Source: Saprospiraceae bacterium
GTDB taxonomy: Bacteria > Bacteroidota > Bacteroidia > Bacteroidales > JAIPBB01
DNA: 21,079 nt
Direction: 5' to 3'
Assembly (NCBI GenBank): GCA_021739805.1
Contig: JAIPBB010000042.1
Coordinates: forward strand, 1-21,079
The translations under genes and the position numbers were made by a program. Shown here piece by piece: positions 15,145 to 21,079 of this stretch; within the stretch, counting starts at the first letter, position 1, and the number at the start of each line of letters is the position of its first letter. The notes beneath the pieces are model-generated. The model did not search any database, was not told the DNA's origin, and saw nothing but the letters and a program-made list of their open reading frames with translations.

Positions 15145-16341
15145 TCAATTCATCTTCTTCATTTCCTCAAATAATGTTTGTTTAAGAAGCTTAGCATAAA
15201 TTTCAGTTGTCTTTATACTAGTATGTCCTAGTACTTTCTGAACAACAACTAACGGAATACCATTATTTAAAGCGATGGTCGCAAATGTGTGTCTGGCAAC
15301 ATGATGGGATATTGATTTTTTTAAACCAGCCATATTGGCTATTATTTTTATGTAAGAGTTGAATTTTTGATTAGAGATTTGTGGGAGTATTTTATCTTTC
15401 ACAAGACGATCTCCATGTTCAGAGTACTTATTAATAATAAATATAGCTTGTTGTGTTAATGGAACTGCAACTCGCTCTGATGTTTTACCCATAATCAATT
15501 CCAAATATTTTTCATCATTATTTAGCTTCTTTATTGATGACATTGTTAGGTCTTGAGCATCCTGAAATCTCACAGCCGTATTACATGAGAATAGAAATAT
15601 ATCTCTTGTCTTTTCAAGACTAATATTTCCACCTAGGTTTGCATTTTCAATCTTTTCTAATTCATCTTGTGTTAAATATTCTACATTAGTCTTGGTGTAT
15701 TTTAATGTAAACTTCGTGTATGGATTTAAAGTAAGCAAATCATCGCAAATCGCTTTATTAATAATTGCTCTTAAACGACCATGGTGCTTACTAATTGTAT
15801 TTCTTTCTAATTTTTCACCTAATGGGCTTTTATAATTTACAGTAAGGTAATAATCAAATTCTTTTATATATTGATAATTAATTTCAGCAATCGGAATATT
15901 TCTTCCTCTTTTTATATTATTGAAATTTTCTAGTATTTTGAAAGTTCCTTGGTAGTGTTTAATAGTCGATTTCGATAACTCGTTTTTATCTACCATTTCT
16001 TTAATACAAGCTTTATAGAAGTCGAATATTTTAATATTATCAAGCTTGCTTTTTTTGTTTTTTAATACATCAACAATATTTTTTGCTGTAGGTATTATGT
16101 CTTTATCAATAAAGCTTCTTCGAATTTTGTAAATTTTATTCTGCAAATCAAGTAGTTCTTGTTTTAATGCAATGTCCCCAATAGGAATTTCTTTTTCTTT
16201 GTCCCAGTGTTTTGGTTTGACTGCAAAACTGGTATAAAACTCAGCTTTATTTCGATTAATAATAAGCCGCCCATATATTTTGGTTTTATCACCTTGGGTT
16301 TTGTTTTTGTTTAAATAGAATTTTAACGAAATTGATTCCAT
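15145..16341 (-). CDS. Tyrosine recombinase/integrase of the island
   Basis: A 398-aa site-specific recombinase with three parts: an N-terminal arm-binding domain (about 1-90), a SAM-like core-binding domain (about 100-200) and a catalytic domain (about 220-395). Catalytic residues are all visible: R258 (TAVRFQDAQDL), K286 (MGKTSERV), H347 and R350 (HHVARHTFA), H373 (LGHTSIKTT) and nucleophile Y382 (EIYAKL). It is therefore probably active. It points away from the tmRNA gene, whose 3' end is about 150 bp from its start, the usual layout when an island integrates into ssrA. Three GGTGAAAC motifs fill its leader, so it may repress its own expression when bound. Confidence 0.95.
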   Translation of the reverse strand: MESISLKFYLNKNKTQGDKTKIYGRLIINRNKAEFYTSFAVKPKHWDKEKEIPIGDIALKQELLDLQNKIYKIRRSFIDKDIIPTAKNIVDVLKNKKSKLDNIKIFDFYKACIKEMVDKNELSKSTIKHYQGTFKILENFNNIKRGRNIPIAEINYQYIKEFDYYLTVNYKSPLGEKLERNTISKHHGRLRAIINKAICDDLLTLNPYTKFTLKYTKTNVEYLTQDELEKIENANLGGNISLEKTRDIFLFSCNTAVRFQDAQDLTMSSIKKLNNDEKYLELIMGKTSERVAVPLTQQAIFIINKYSEHGDRLVKDKILPQISNQKFNSYIKIIANMAGLKKSISHHVARHTFATIALNNGIPLVVVQKVLGHTSIKTTEIYAKLLKQTLFEEMKKMN

Positions 16342-16353
16342 AATTTTTCTTTT

Positions 16354-16392
16354 GGTGAAACATTTTTATTTTAGGTGAAACGATGGTGAAAC
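16354..16392 (+). promoter_or_regulatory. Three GGTGAAAC motifs, candidate integrase arm sites
   Basis: GGTGAAAC at 16354, 16374 and 16385, spaced 20 and 11 bp, so all face the same side of the helix. They lie between the integrase start and the tmRNA 3' end. The 11-bp pair recurs at 153-171 near the proposed left end. By eye the only other exact copy is at 696-703. Confidence 0.55.
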
Positions 16393-16437
16393 AAAGATAC
16401 GAATTTAAATGAATTCACAAAACTTTAAAAACAAACA

Positions 16438-16459
16438 AAGCCGCTATAATCAGCGGCTT
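16438..16459 (-). terminator. tmRNA terminator
   Basis: AAGCCGCT (16438-16445) pairs with AGCGGCTT (16452-16459) across a 6-base loop. On the minus strand it is followed by TTTGTTTGTTTTT. It lies 35 bases beyond the tmRNA 3' end, on the island side of the junction. Confidence 0.85.
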
Positions 16460-16493
16460 AATTATTTTTCTAAATGCGTTTAAAGGTGATTTG

Positions 16494-16520
16494 TGGAGCT
16501 GGAGGGAGTCGAACCCTCGT
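16494..16520. other. Right island junction (attR) in the tmRNA 3' end
   Basis: The acceptor and T-arm part of the tmRNA gene faces an integrase gene about 150 bp away, the common arrangement for islands using ssrA as attachment site. The tmRNA remains intact, as expected when the element carries the end of the gene in its own att site. The exact crossover cannot be fixed from this window. Confidence 0.65.
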
Positions 16521-16888
16521 CCAAACAAGGAACAAATAAGCTTTCTACATGTTTATCTTTTTATTGATTTTCGAATATGGCACGGGAAAAAGCACCCAAA
16601 ACCAAATCTTATCCTCTTTATCTCGTTCTTCCGTCAAGGTTCCGAAAAAACCAGCCTAAAATTTGCTAGCACCCTGTAATCAGACCGGAATCAGGCATCT
16701 CCATCTGCAGAATGTCTCGTCCCAAAACCTGGTTTCGGGATAAAGCTTAATCTACTTAATTCGATTAGGCAGCAAGAGCGTAATTAGTTTCGCCAATTAT
16801 AAATGTGAGAATAGGATTTACGAGCGTATTCGCAATGCTCGACATGCTTACTTATCCACTCAACATGCTGTCAAATCCAGTCAGCCCC
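16494..16888 (-). ncRNA. ssrA: tmRNA (trans-translation RNA)
   Basis: A one-piece 395-base tmRNA. The 5' GGGGCUG (16888-16882) pairs with the 3' CAGCUCC to form the acceptor stem, with A as discriminator at 16494. The next bases are CAA, so the CCA end must be added after transcription. The T-arm reads GGGUUCGACUCCC near the 3' end. The tag frame at 16794-16765 encodes GETNYALAA and a stop, a Bacteroidota-type degradation tag. It rescues stalled ribosomes together with SmpB. A TATCTTTG -7 box lies 13 bases upstream, and a terminator follows the 3' end. The 3' end doubles as the island's integration site. The plus-strand frame 16491-16679 is only a shadow. Confidence 0.95.
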
Positions 16889-16901
16889 GAATGAAATTGT
16901 G

Positions 16902-16909
16902 CAAAGATA
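16902..16909 (-). promoter_or_regulatory. ssrA: tmRNA promoter -7 box
   Basis: TATCTTTG on the minus strand matches TAnnTTTG exactly and lies 13 bases before the mature 5' end. No good -33 TTG is seen at the expected distance. Confidence 0.5.
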
Positions 16910-16981
16910 AGAAAATTAAGGCTTGAGTTTTTGGATTTTAGGTTGAAAATTTATTTTTGCAATTTATTAATTATGCCTTCA

Positions 16982-17099
16982 GCGTCATTGCGAGTTGCCT
17001 GTGCTGAGCGAAGCCGAAGTAAAGCGAAGCAATCCGTTTCAACAAACACATCAGAAACAACAATAGATTGCTTCGGTCGTTCCTCCTTCGCAATAACGC
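16982..17099. repeat. Long imperfect inverted repeat (GCGTCATTGCGA type)
   Basis: GCGTCATTGCGA (16982-16993) pairs with TCGCAATAACGC (17088-17099) at 11 of 12 bases, and GAAGCAATC (17026-17034) pairs perfectly with GATTGCTTC (17066-17074). It is the dispersed palindromic repeat type with a GTCATTGCGA edge that occurs in many bacteria and resembles a non-autonomous mobile element. The 16889-17472 interval holds this, the tandem array and the tmRNA promoter, but no gene. Confidence 0.75.
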
Positions 17100-17102
17100 T
17101 TT

Positions 17103-17470
17103 GAATGACAACCTAATGACAGCAAAGCAAATGACCACCTAATGGCAGCGAAGCGAATGACAACCTAATGACAGCGAAGCAAATGACAACCTAATGACAG
17201 CGAAGCAAATGACAAACTAATGACAGCAAAGCAAATGACAGTAAAAGTCGGAAGACCGAAGTCGGAAGACCATCCCAACATTATGATGCGAAGCAAATGA
17301 CAACCTAATGACAGCCAAGCAAATGACAGTAAAAGTCAGAAGTCGGAAGACCGAAGTCGGAAGACCATCCCAACATTATGACGCGAAGCAAATGACAACC
17401 TAATGACAGCGAAGCAAATGACAACCTAATGACAGCAAAGCAAATGACAACCTAATGACATCCGTATGAC
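17103..17470. repeat. 26-bp tandem array with a higher-order repeat
   Basis: The basic unit contains TAATGACAGCGAAGCAAATG and repeats every 26 bp with small changes. Two larger blocks containing GTAAAAGTC, GTCGGAAGACC and CATCCCAACATTATGA interrupt it; their starts at 17241 and 17329 are 88 bp apart. There are no unique spacers between identical repeats, so it is not a CRISPR array. It ends at the stop codon of the M23 peptidase gene. Confidence 0.85.
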
Positions 17471-17472
17471 AA

Positions 17473-19200
17473 TTAACGAATTAATGTTGTTGAATAAGTT
17501 GCTATATTATCCTTTGCATCTTTAACTTCAAGTTTGAAAGTGTTTTTTCCTTTCAGCATTTTCTCATCAATTGTGTAGGTAAGCAATGAACGTTTCGCAT
17601 CATAATCCATTAAAATCCATTTTTCATTCATTGTTCCACGATAAGATTTAATTCCGGAGAAATCATCAGAAATTTTAAACGAAATATTTTTTTGTGCTGA
17701 AACATTTTTGTTTGAATAAATATCAATAGCTTTTATTTTTGGAGCAATTGTATCTGCAACGATTGTGTAATCTCCGAAATTCTTAATTTTTGTTTTGACA
17801 TATCCATCTTCCCATTTCCCACCTGCCGAGACAAAGAAACCTTTTGCATTTTTTCTTGCTATTAATAATTTTGTCTGTAATTTTTCAGGAATAACCGAAT
17901 CAGCTTTTATTGATAAATCACAACTTTTATGAATTGGAGTAAACTCATTATGCAAATGATAAATTTTTGAATAAGTCCCACGAATTTGTGTACTCGTTTT
18001 GTATTCAAAAAACACTTTATCATACAAAGCATCTTTTGGCAAAACAAATTTTAGGTTTTCATTTTCATAAACATTTTCTTCAGAATATTCGAAGCAGGTT
18101 TTCACATTTCCATTAAAATTGAAATCAACTTTTGCTGGGAATTCTCGGTGTATGCTTTTAACAGGGAAATTCAATTCTGATGTATTGCCTTTGAAGTCTT
18201 TTACTTTAATCTGTACATTATGAATTTTGTTGTCAGTGAATTCAAACACTCCATTGTCTTTCATATTCTTATAGCAACTTAGCTTGTTGTTTGGCTGAAT
18301 ATAACATTTGTAAATACGATTTCCGCTTTTAATATATTCTTCATAATCAATCAGGCTATTTAAATAGCGGTTTTCATGAAATCCAAAAGTTTCAACATCA
18401 AAATAAAAATAAGTAACACTGTCAATTAACAATTCTATAGAATAAATACCATTCTTGTTCGCAGCACCGTTCAATTTATCAATAGCTTGAATCCCAAAAT
18501 ATATTTTGCCGGATAATTCAATGGTGTCTTTTTGGTTTAACTTATATTTTCCTACTGAATTAATAAGTTTATATGATTTCTTTTCTGCCTTATTATTAAT
18601 GTAACTTTCATTATTTGCAGGGAAAACTTTAAGCAAGCTTAAAATTGGTTTGATGTTATCAGTTAATTTAATTCCAAAAAATAATGGATTTATTGGATAT
18701 TCTGTTTTAGCATCTCTTATTTCGAAATGAAGGTGTGGTCCACCGGAACTACCGGAATTACCTGAAAGTCCAATCACCTGGCCTTTTTTTACTTTTAATA
18801 AGTTTGAGTCAGGAAAAACATCCATTTCAAAACTTTCGCATTTATAATGCTCTTTCTTTACAAAATCTCCTATTTCTTGATTATAACTATCCAAATGACC
18901 ATAAACACTCACATAGCCATTTGGATGCGTAATATAAATTGCTTTTCCATAGCCATAAGCAGAAATTTTAATTCTTGAAACATAGCCATCAGCAACGGCA
19001 TAAACATTTTGACCTGTTTTGCCAAGAGTTTTAAAATCAACTCCTGAATGAAAATGATTTGATCGCAACTCACCAAAAGTTCCTGATGAAACTAAACCTA
19101 TATCTAAAGGTGAGCGAAAATAGTTTTGTGGATATTTCTCTTGAGAATAAGAAAATAAACTTAACAACAACAGCACTATTCCTACAAAACACTTTTTCAT
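17473..19200 (-). CDS. Secreted M23-family metallopeptidase
   Basis: A 575-aa protein with a signal peptide (MKK, hydrophobic core, cleavage near residue 20). The M23 peptidase domain spans about 30-175. Zinc and catalytic residues are visible: H51 and D55 (HSGVD), H102 (YGHLD), and H156 and H158 (PHLHFEIRD), all present. The domain should cut peptidoglycan cross-links in the periplasm, for remodelling or envelope maintenance. Residues 180-575 are beta-rich, with two likely Ig-like modules, the last (about 500-575) reading ISFKISDDFSGIKSYRG and NTFKLEVKDAKDN. Lies outside the island. A repeat array reaches its stop codon. Confidence 0.92.
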   Translation of the reverse strand: MKKCFVGIVLLLLSLFSYSQEKYPQNYFRSPLDIGLVSSGTFGELRSNHFHSGVDFKTLGKTGQNVYAVADGYVSRIKISAYGYGKAIYITHPNGYVSVYGHLDSYNQEIGDFVKKEHYKCESFEMDVFPDSNLLKVKKGQVIGLSGNSGSSGGPHLHFEIRDAKTEYPINPLFFGIKLTDNIKPILSLLKVFPANNESYINNKAEKKSYKLINSVGKYKLNQKDTIELSGKIYFGIQAIDKLNGAANKNGIYSIELLIDSVTYFYFDVETFGFHENRYLNSLIDYEEYIKSGNRIYKCYIQPNNKLSCYKNMKDNGVFEFTDNKIHNVQIKVKDFKGNTSELNFPVKSIHREFPAKVDFNFNGNVKTCFEYSEENVYENENLKFVLPKDALYDKVFFEYKTSTQIRGTYSKIYHLHNEFTPIHKSCDLSIKADSVIPEKLQTKLLIARKNAKGFFVSAGGKWEDGYVKTKIKNFGDYTIVADTIAPKIKAIDIYSNKNVSAQKNISFKISDDFSGIKSYRGTMNEKWILMDYDAKRSLLTYTIDEKMLKGKNTFKLEVKDAKDNIATYSTTLIR

Positions 19201-19307
19201 TTTACTCGATTTTTTTGATTTATTTTAAACTGTAAATTTCACTAAGATTATTGCTCTATTTTCTGAAAACAAAAAAAATAATTAACAAATTCGATGTGAG
19301 TAAAAAA

Positions 19308-19349
19308 AGTCGGAAGTCGGAAGCCGGAAGTCGGGAGTCGGAAGTCGGA
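19308..19349. repeat. Six 7-bp units, AGTCGGA
   Basis: AGTCGGA, AGTCGGA, AGCCGGA, AGTCGGG, AGTCGGA, AGTCGGA without gaps. The same heptamer appears in the larger repeat blocks at about 17246-17370. Confidence 0.9.
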
Positions 19350-19359
19350 GTACCTGCAC

Positions 19360-19418
19360 TTCGGCTCCGCTCAGTGTCCTCTAGGTTTCGATGCATTTGG
19401 TCATTGAGCGGAGTCGAA
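19360..19418. repeat. Inverted repeat around CTCCGCTCA
   Basis: TTCGGCTCCGCTCAGTG (19360-19376) and CATTGAGCGGAGTCGAA (19402-19418) are inverted copies at 15 of 17 positions. It lies between the two heptamer arrays and looks like a dispersed palindromic element. The 19201-19581 interval has no gene. Confidence 0.75.
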
Positions 19419-19431
19419 ATGAGTCGAAGCG

Positions 19432-19494
19432 TGAAACCTGAAACTTAAAACCCGAAACCCGAAACCTGAAACATGAAACATGAAACATGAAACT
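19432..19494. repeat. Nine 7-bp units, TGAAACn
   Basis: TGAAACC, TGAAACT, TAAAACC, CGAAACC, CGAAACC, then three TGAAACA and one TGAAACT, with no gaps. A second heptamer array of different sequence, 82 bases after the first. It lies about 50 bases before the cyclophilin promoter. Confidence 0.9.
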
Positions 19495-19546
19495 TTATAT
19501 ATCTCAAAAAAACCTTAATTTTATTTTCATCTATTTAATTTAATTC

Positions 19547-19554
19547 TACATTTG
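19547..19554 (+). promoter_or_regulatory. -7 box of the cyclophilin gene
   Basis: TACATTTG matches TAnnTTTG exactly and lies 27 bases before the ATG at 19582. The longer TTG start at 19552 falls inside this box, so it cannot be the true start. No clear -33 element. Confidence 0.55.
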
Positions 19555-19581
19555 CAATCTTCTTTTAAACAAACAAACAAA

Positions 19582-20019
19582 ATGAAACAAGCAGAAATTT
19601 ACACAGAAAAAGGTTTAATGAAAGCCAAATTATATGATGATGATGCTCCGGGAACGGTTGAGAATTTCATTAAACTATCAAAAAGTGGCTTTTATAATGG
19701 CTTAACTTTTCACAGAGTAATACCAAATTTTGTAATCCAGGGTGGATGCCCGAATGGAAATGGTATGGGCGGACCCGGCTATACAATTAAATGTGAACTG
19801 GACGGCGACAATCAATATCACGACTTAGGGGTTCTTTCAATGGCACATGCAGGAAGAAACACAGGTGGTTCGCAATTTTTTATTTGTCATAATAGAGAAA
19901 ACACTCAGCACCTCGACAGACAACATACCGTATTTGGTAAAATTTTCGAAGGTCTTGATATTATTGAAGACATTCAACAAGGAGATAAAATTGAAAAAAT
20001 AGTAATAATTGAAGAATAA
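19582..20019 (+). CDS. Cyclophilin-type peptidyl-prolyl isomerase
   Basis: 145 aa from the ATG at 19582. A compact bacterial cyclophilin that speeds cis-trans isomerisation of proline bonds. Family motifs: [23 protein letters not shown] with the catalytic arginine, [34 protein letters not shown], and [13 protein letters not shown]. No signal peptide, so cytoplasmic. The start was chosen because the longer frame begins with TTG inside the -7 box and its extra residues do not belong to the fold. The DUF3127 gene follows 8 bases later, so the two are probably co-transcribed. Confidence 0.95.
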   Translation: MKQAEIYTEKGLMKAKLYDDDAPGTVENFIKLSKSGFYNGLTFHRVIPNFVIQGGCPNGNGMGGPGYTIKCELDGDNQYHDLGVLSMAHAGRNTGGSQFFICHNRENTQHLDRQHTVFGKIFEGLDIIEDIQQGDKIEKIVIIEE

Positions 20020-20027
20020 ACTTAATT

Positions 20028-20390
20028 ATGGCATTAGACTTACAAGGAAAGCTTATTCAAATCTTACCCGTACAATCTGGGGTAAGTAAAGCCGGAAAAG
20101 ATTGGAGCAAACAAGAATTCATTATTGAAACTCAGGAACAATTTCCAAAAAAAGTATGTTTTACTTTATTTGGTGATAAAACTGATTTACTTCAGGGTAT
20201 TTCGGAAGGAGAAGAATTAAAAGTGTCTTTTAACCTTGAATCAAGAGAATATAATGAACGATGGTTTCATAATATTAATGCATGGAAAATTGAGAAAATA
20301 ACTTCTCAATCAGGAGATGTTTCAGCTCCATCTATATCAAACAACGACTTACCACCGATGCCCAATGAAGATGATGGGCTTCCATTCTAA
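20028..20390 (+). CDS. DUF3127 protein, SSB-like acidic tail
   Basis: A 120-aa protein matching DUF3127: MALDLQGKLIQILPVQSGVSK, then WSKQEFIIETQEQFPKKVCF and LKVSFNLESREYNERWFHNI, an OB-fold-like strand pattern. A disordered proline- and acid-rich tail ends PNEDDGLPF, which resembles the C-terminal tip of single-stranded DNA-binding proteins that recruits repair enzymes. A nucleic-acid-binding role is likely from the family, but its precise function is not known to me. It follows the cyclophilin gene by 8 bases, and a terminator follows. Confidence 0.9.
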   Translation: MALDLQGKLIQILPVQSGVSKAGKDWSKQEFIIETQEQFPKKVCFTLFGDKTDLLQGISEGEELKVSFNLESREYNERWFHNINAWKIEKITSQSGDVSAPSISNNDLPPMPNEDDGLPF

Positions 20391-20411
20391 TATTTAATCA
20401 AAAAAATATTG

Positions 20412-20443
20412 AAACCTGTTAAAATATAAATTTTAGCAGGTTT
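20412..20443 (+). terminator. Terminator of the cyclophilin-DUF3127 operon
   Basis: AAACCTGTTAAAAT (20412-20425) pairs with ATTTTAGCAGGTTT (20430-20443) around a 4-base loop, with one G-U pair. The right arm runs into TTTTT. It begins 21 bases after the stop. Confidence 0.9.
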
Positions 20444-20485
20444 TTATTATTACCTAATATCCACAAACCTGCATATAACAAACTG

Positions 20486-20609
20486 ATAGTCACTGGGTGA
20501 ACTCATTCATTTTAAAAACATACAAATCTCTTATCTTCAAATAGTCACCCCATGATTTGAGAATTTATGGTATTATTTTGTTATATCCGAGATTAAGCAA
20601 TATAGTCAC
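20486..20609 (+). repeat. Three ATAGTCAC motifs upstream of the last gene
   Basis: ATAGTCAC at 20486, 20541 and 20602. The 20444-20735 interval has no gene; it holds these motifs and a promoter. The middle copy lies inside a TCAAAT...ATTTGA inverted repeat (20537-20560). They could be regulator sites for the gene at 20736. Confidence 0.35.
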
Positions 20610-20658
20610 CTTGGAATTTTTTCTCATAATTAGAACAATTACATTTATAAGAAAATAC

Positions 20659-20694
20659 TTGACATTTTTTTTTTGTGAGACTATTTTTGCTCAC
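20659..20694 (+). promoter_or_regulatory. Promoter with GTGAG/CTCAC inverted repeat
   Basis: TTG (20659-20661), 20-base spacer, TATTTTTG (20682-20689), a perfect TAnnTTTG. GTGAG (20675-20679) and CTCAC (20690-20694) flank the -7 box as an inverted repeat and may form an operator. Start codon 46 bases on. Confidence 0.6.
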
Positions 20695-20735
20695 GATAAG
20701 AAATTACAAAATTAAAACCAGAAAGGAATTAAACC

Positions 20736-21079
20736 ATGAACCCACAATTAAAATTAACTCCAAGAACAACAACTTCACTAAAAACGACATTAATTAAATA
20801 CGCAGCAGTAGTAGGTGTAATAACTGCTGTTGCTTTTATTAGTGTATTTTTAATTAATTATTTTGGAGCTACTAAAGATGCTCTTGCGGATAATAAGGGC
20901 GAAACAACTGTTGAAATAGGTAGCACTGTAGCAGGTCCGGTAAGATCCATTATCGACAGATATTATGATAATTCTGTTTATGAAGTAATATATTTACAAA
21001 GTGAAATTGCAAACCAGGGTGATATCACAAAATTAGCATTAGATAAATATTCAGGTAATAATAACACTGAGATAAATAA
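20736..21079 (+). CDS. Membrane-anchored protein, partial (runs off window)
   Basis: 114 codons are visible, open at the window end. The start is supported by AAAGGA (20722-20727) 8 bases ahead and by the upstream promoter. The N-terminus is threonine-rich (about 1-20). One membrane helix (about 21-43, LIKYAAVVGVITAVAFISVF) is followed by a polar, asparagine-containing region with VRSIIDRYYDNSVYEVIYLQ near residues 73-92, probably outside the membrane. No family recognised from this part. Probable chromosomal gene outside the island. Confidence 0.7.
   Translation, partial: MNPQLKLTPRTTTSLKTTLIKYAAVVGVITAVAFISVFLINYFGATKDALADNKGETTVEIGSTVAGPVRSIIDRYYDNSVYEVIYLQSEIANQGDITKLALDKYSGNNNTEIN

Noticed and set aside
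16491..16679. 62-aa plus-strand frame starting near the tmRNA 3' end
   Set aside because: It reads through the tmRNA gene in antisense; the RNA fold and tag explain the sequence.
17103..17470. Possible CRISPR array
   Set aside because: The units follow each other directly and vary among themselves. There are no unique spacers of constant length and no cas gene nearby.

Overview
The window looks like a low-GC member of the Bacteroidota, probably an environmental Bacteroidales or Flavobacteria-like genome. The reasons are promoters with the phylum's TAnnTTTG -7 box, a tmRNA whose tag ends YALAA, a DUF3127 protein with an SSB-like acidic tail, and Bacteroidota-type Arm/SAM tyrosine recombinase architecture.

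Left and centre (about 90-16,500) is best read as one integrated genomic island in the 3' end of the tmRNA gene (ssrA, 16494-16888, minus strand). The tyrosine integrase (15145-16341) starts about 150 bp from the tmRNA 3' end. Its leader carries three GGTGAAAC motifs. A closely matching pair of these motifs lies at 153-171, next to a 12/13-base match (90-102) to the tmRNA T-arm. This suggests that the left boundary is also inside the window and that the island is about 16.4 kb.

The integrase end holds control genes: an unknown 242-aa protein, an excisionase-like HTH protein and a coiled-coil protein with a possible ribbon-helix-helix N-terminus. The cargo looks like defence or conflict genes. 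It comprises a type IIG restriction-modification enzyme (8454-11588), a three-gene cassette behind it with a small membrane protein, a multi-pass membrane protein, and a tight three-gene operon (3202-6043). That operon encodes an sce7726-family PD-(D/E)XK-like protein, an sce7725-family (Beta protein) partner and a HEPN/RES-type protein with a complete RES (NAD+-consuming) domain. This operon is the best candidate for an undescribed system. Between these genes lie scars: a second copy of the R-M gene's 3' end (7219-7316), a RhuM-like remnant, a truncated COG2865 ATP-binding protein with 12-bp repeats, and a DUF2130 N-terminal fragment. A two-gene unknown module (907-1832) and a secreted protein gene (12010-12900) complete the cargo. 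Three similar arrays of helically spaced GATCA boxes (211-330, 1964-2070, 11793-11865) sit between modules.

Right of the tmRNA is chromosomal backbone: a large inverted repeat with a 26-bp tandem array (16982-17470), a secreted M23 peptidase, two 7-bp repeat arrays, a cyclophilin-type prolyl isomerase, a DUF3127 protein, and the start of a membrane-anchored protein that runs off the window.

All family calls come from reading motifs in the translated sequence. No database search was run.
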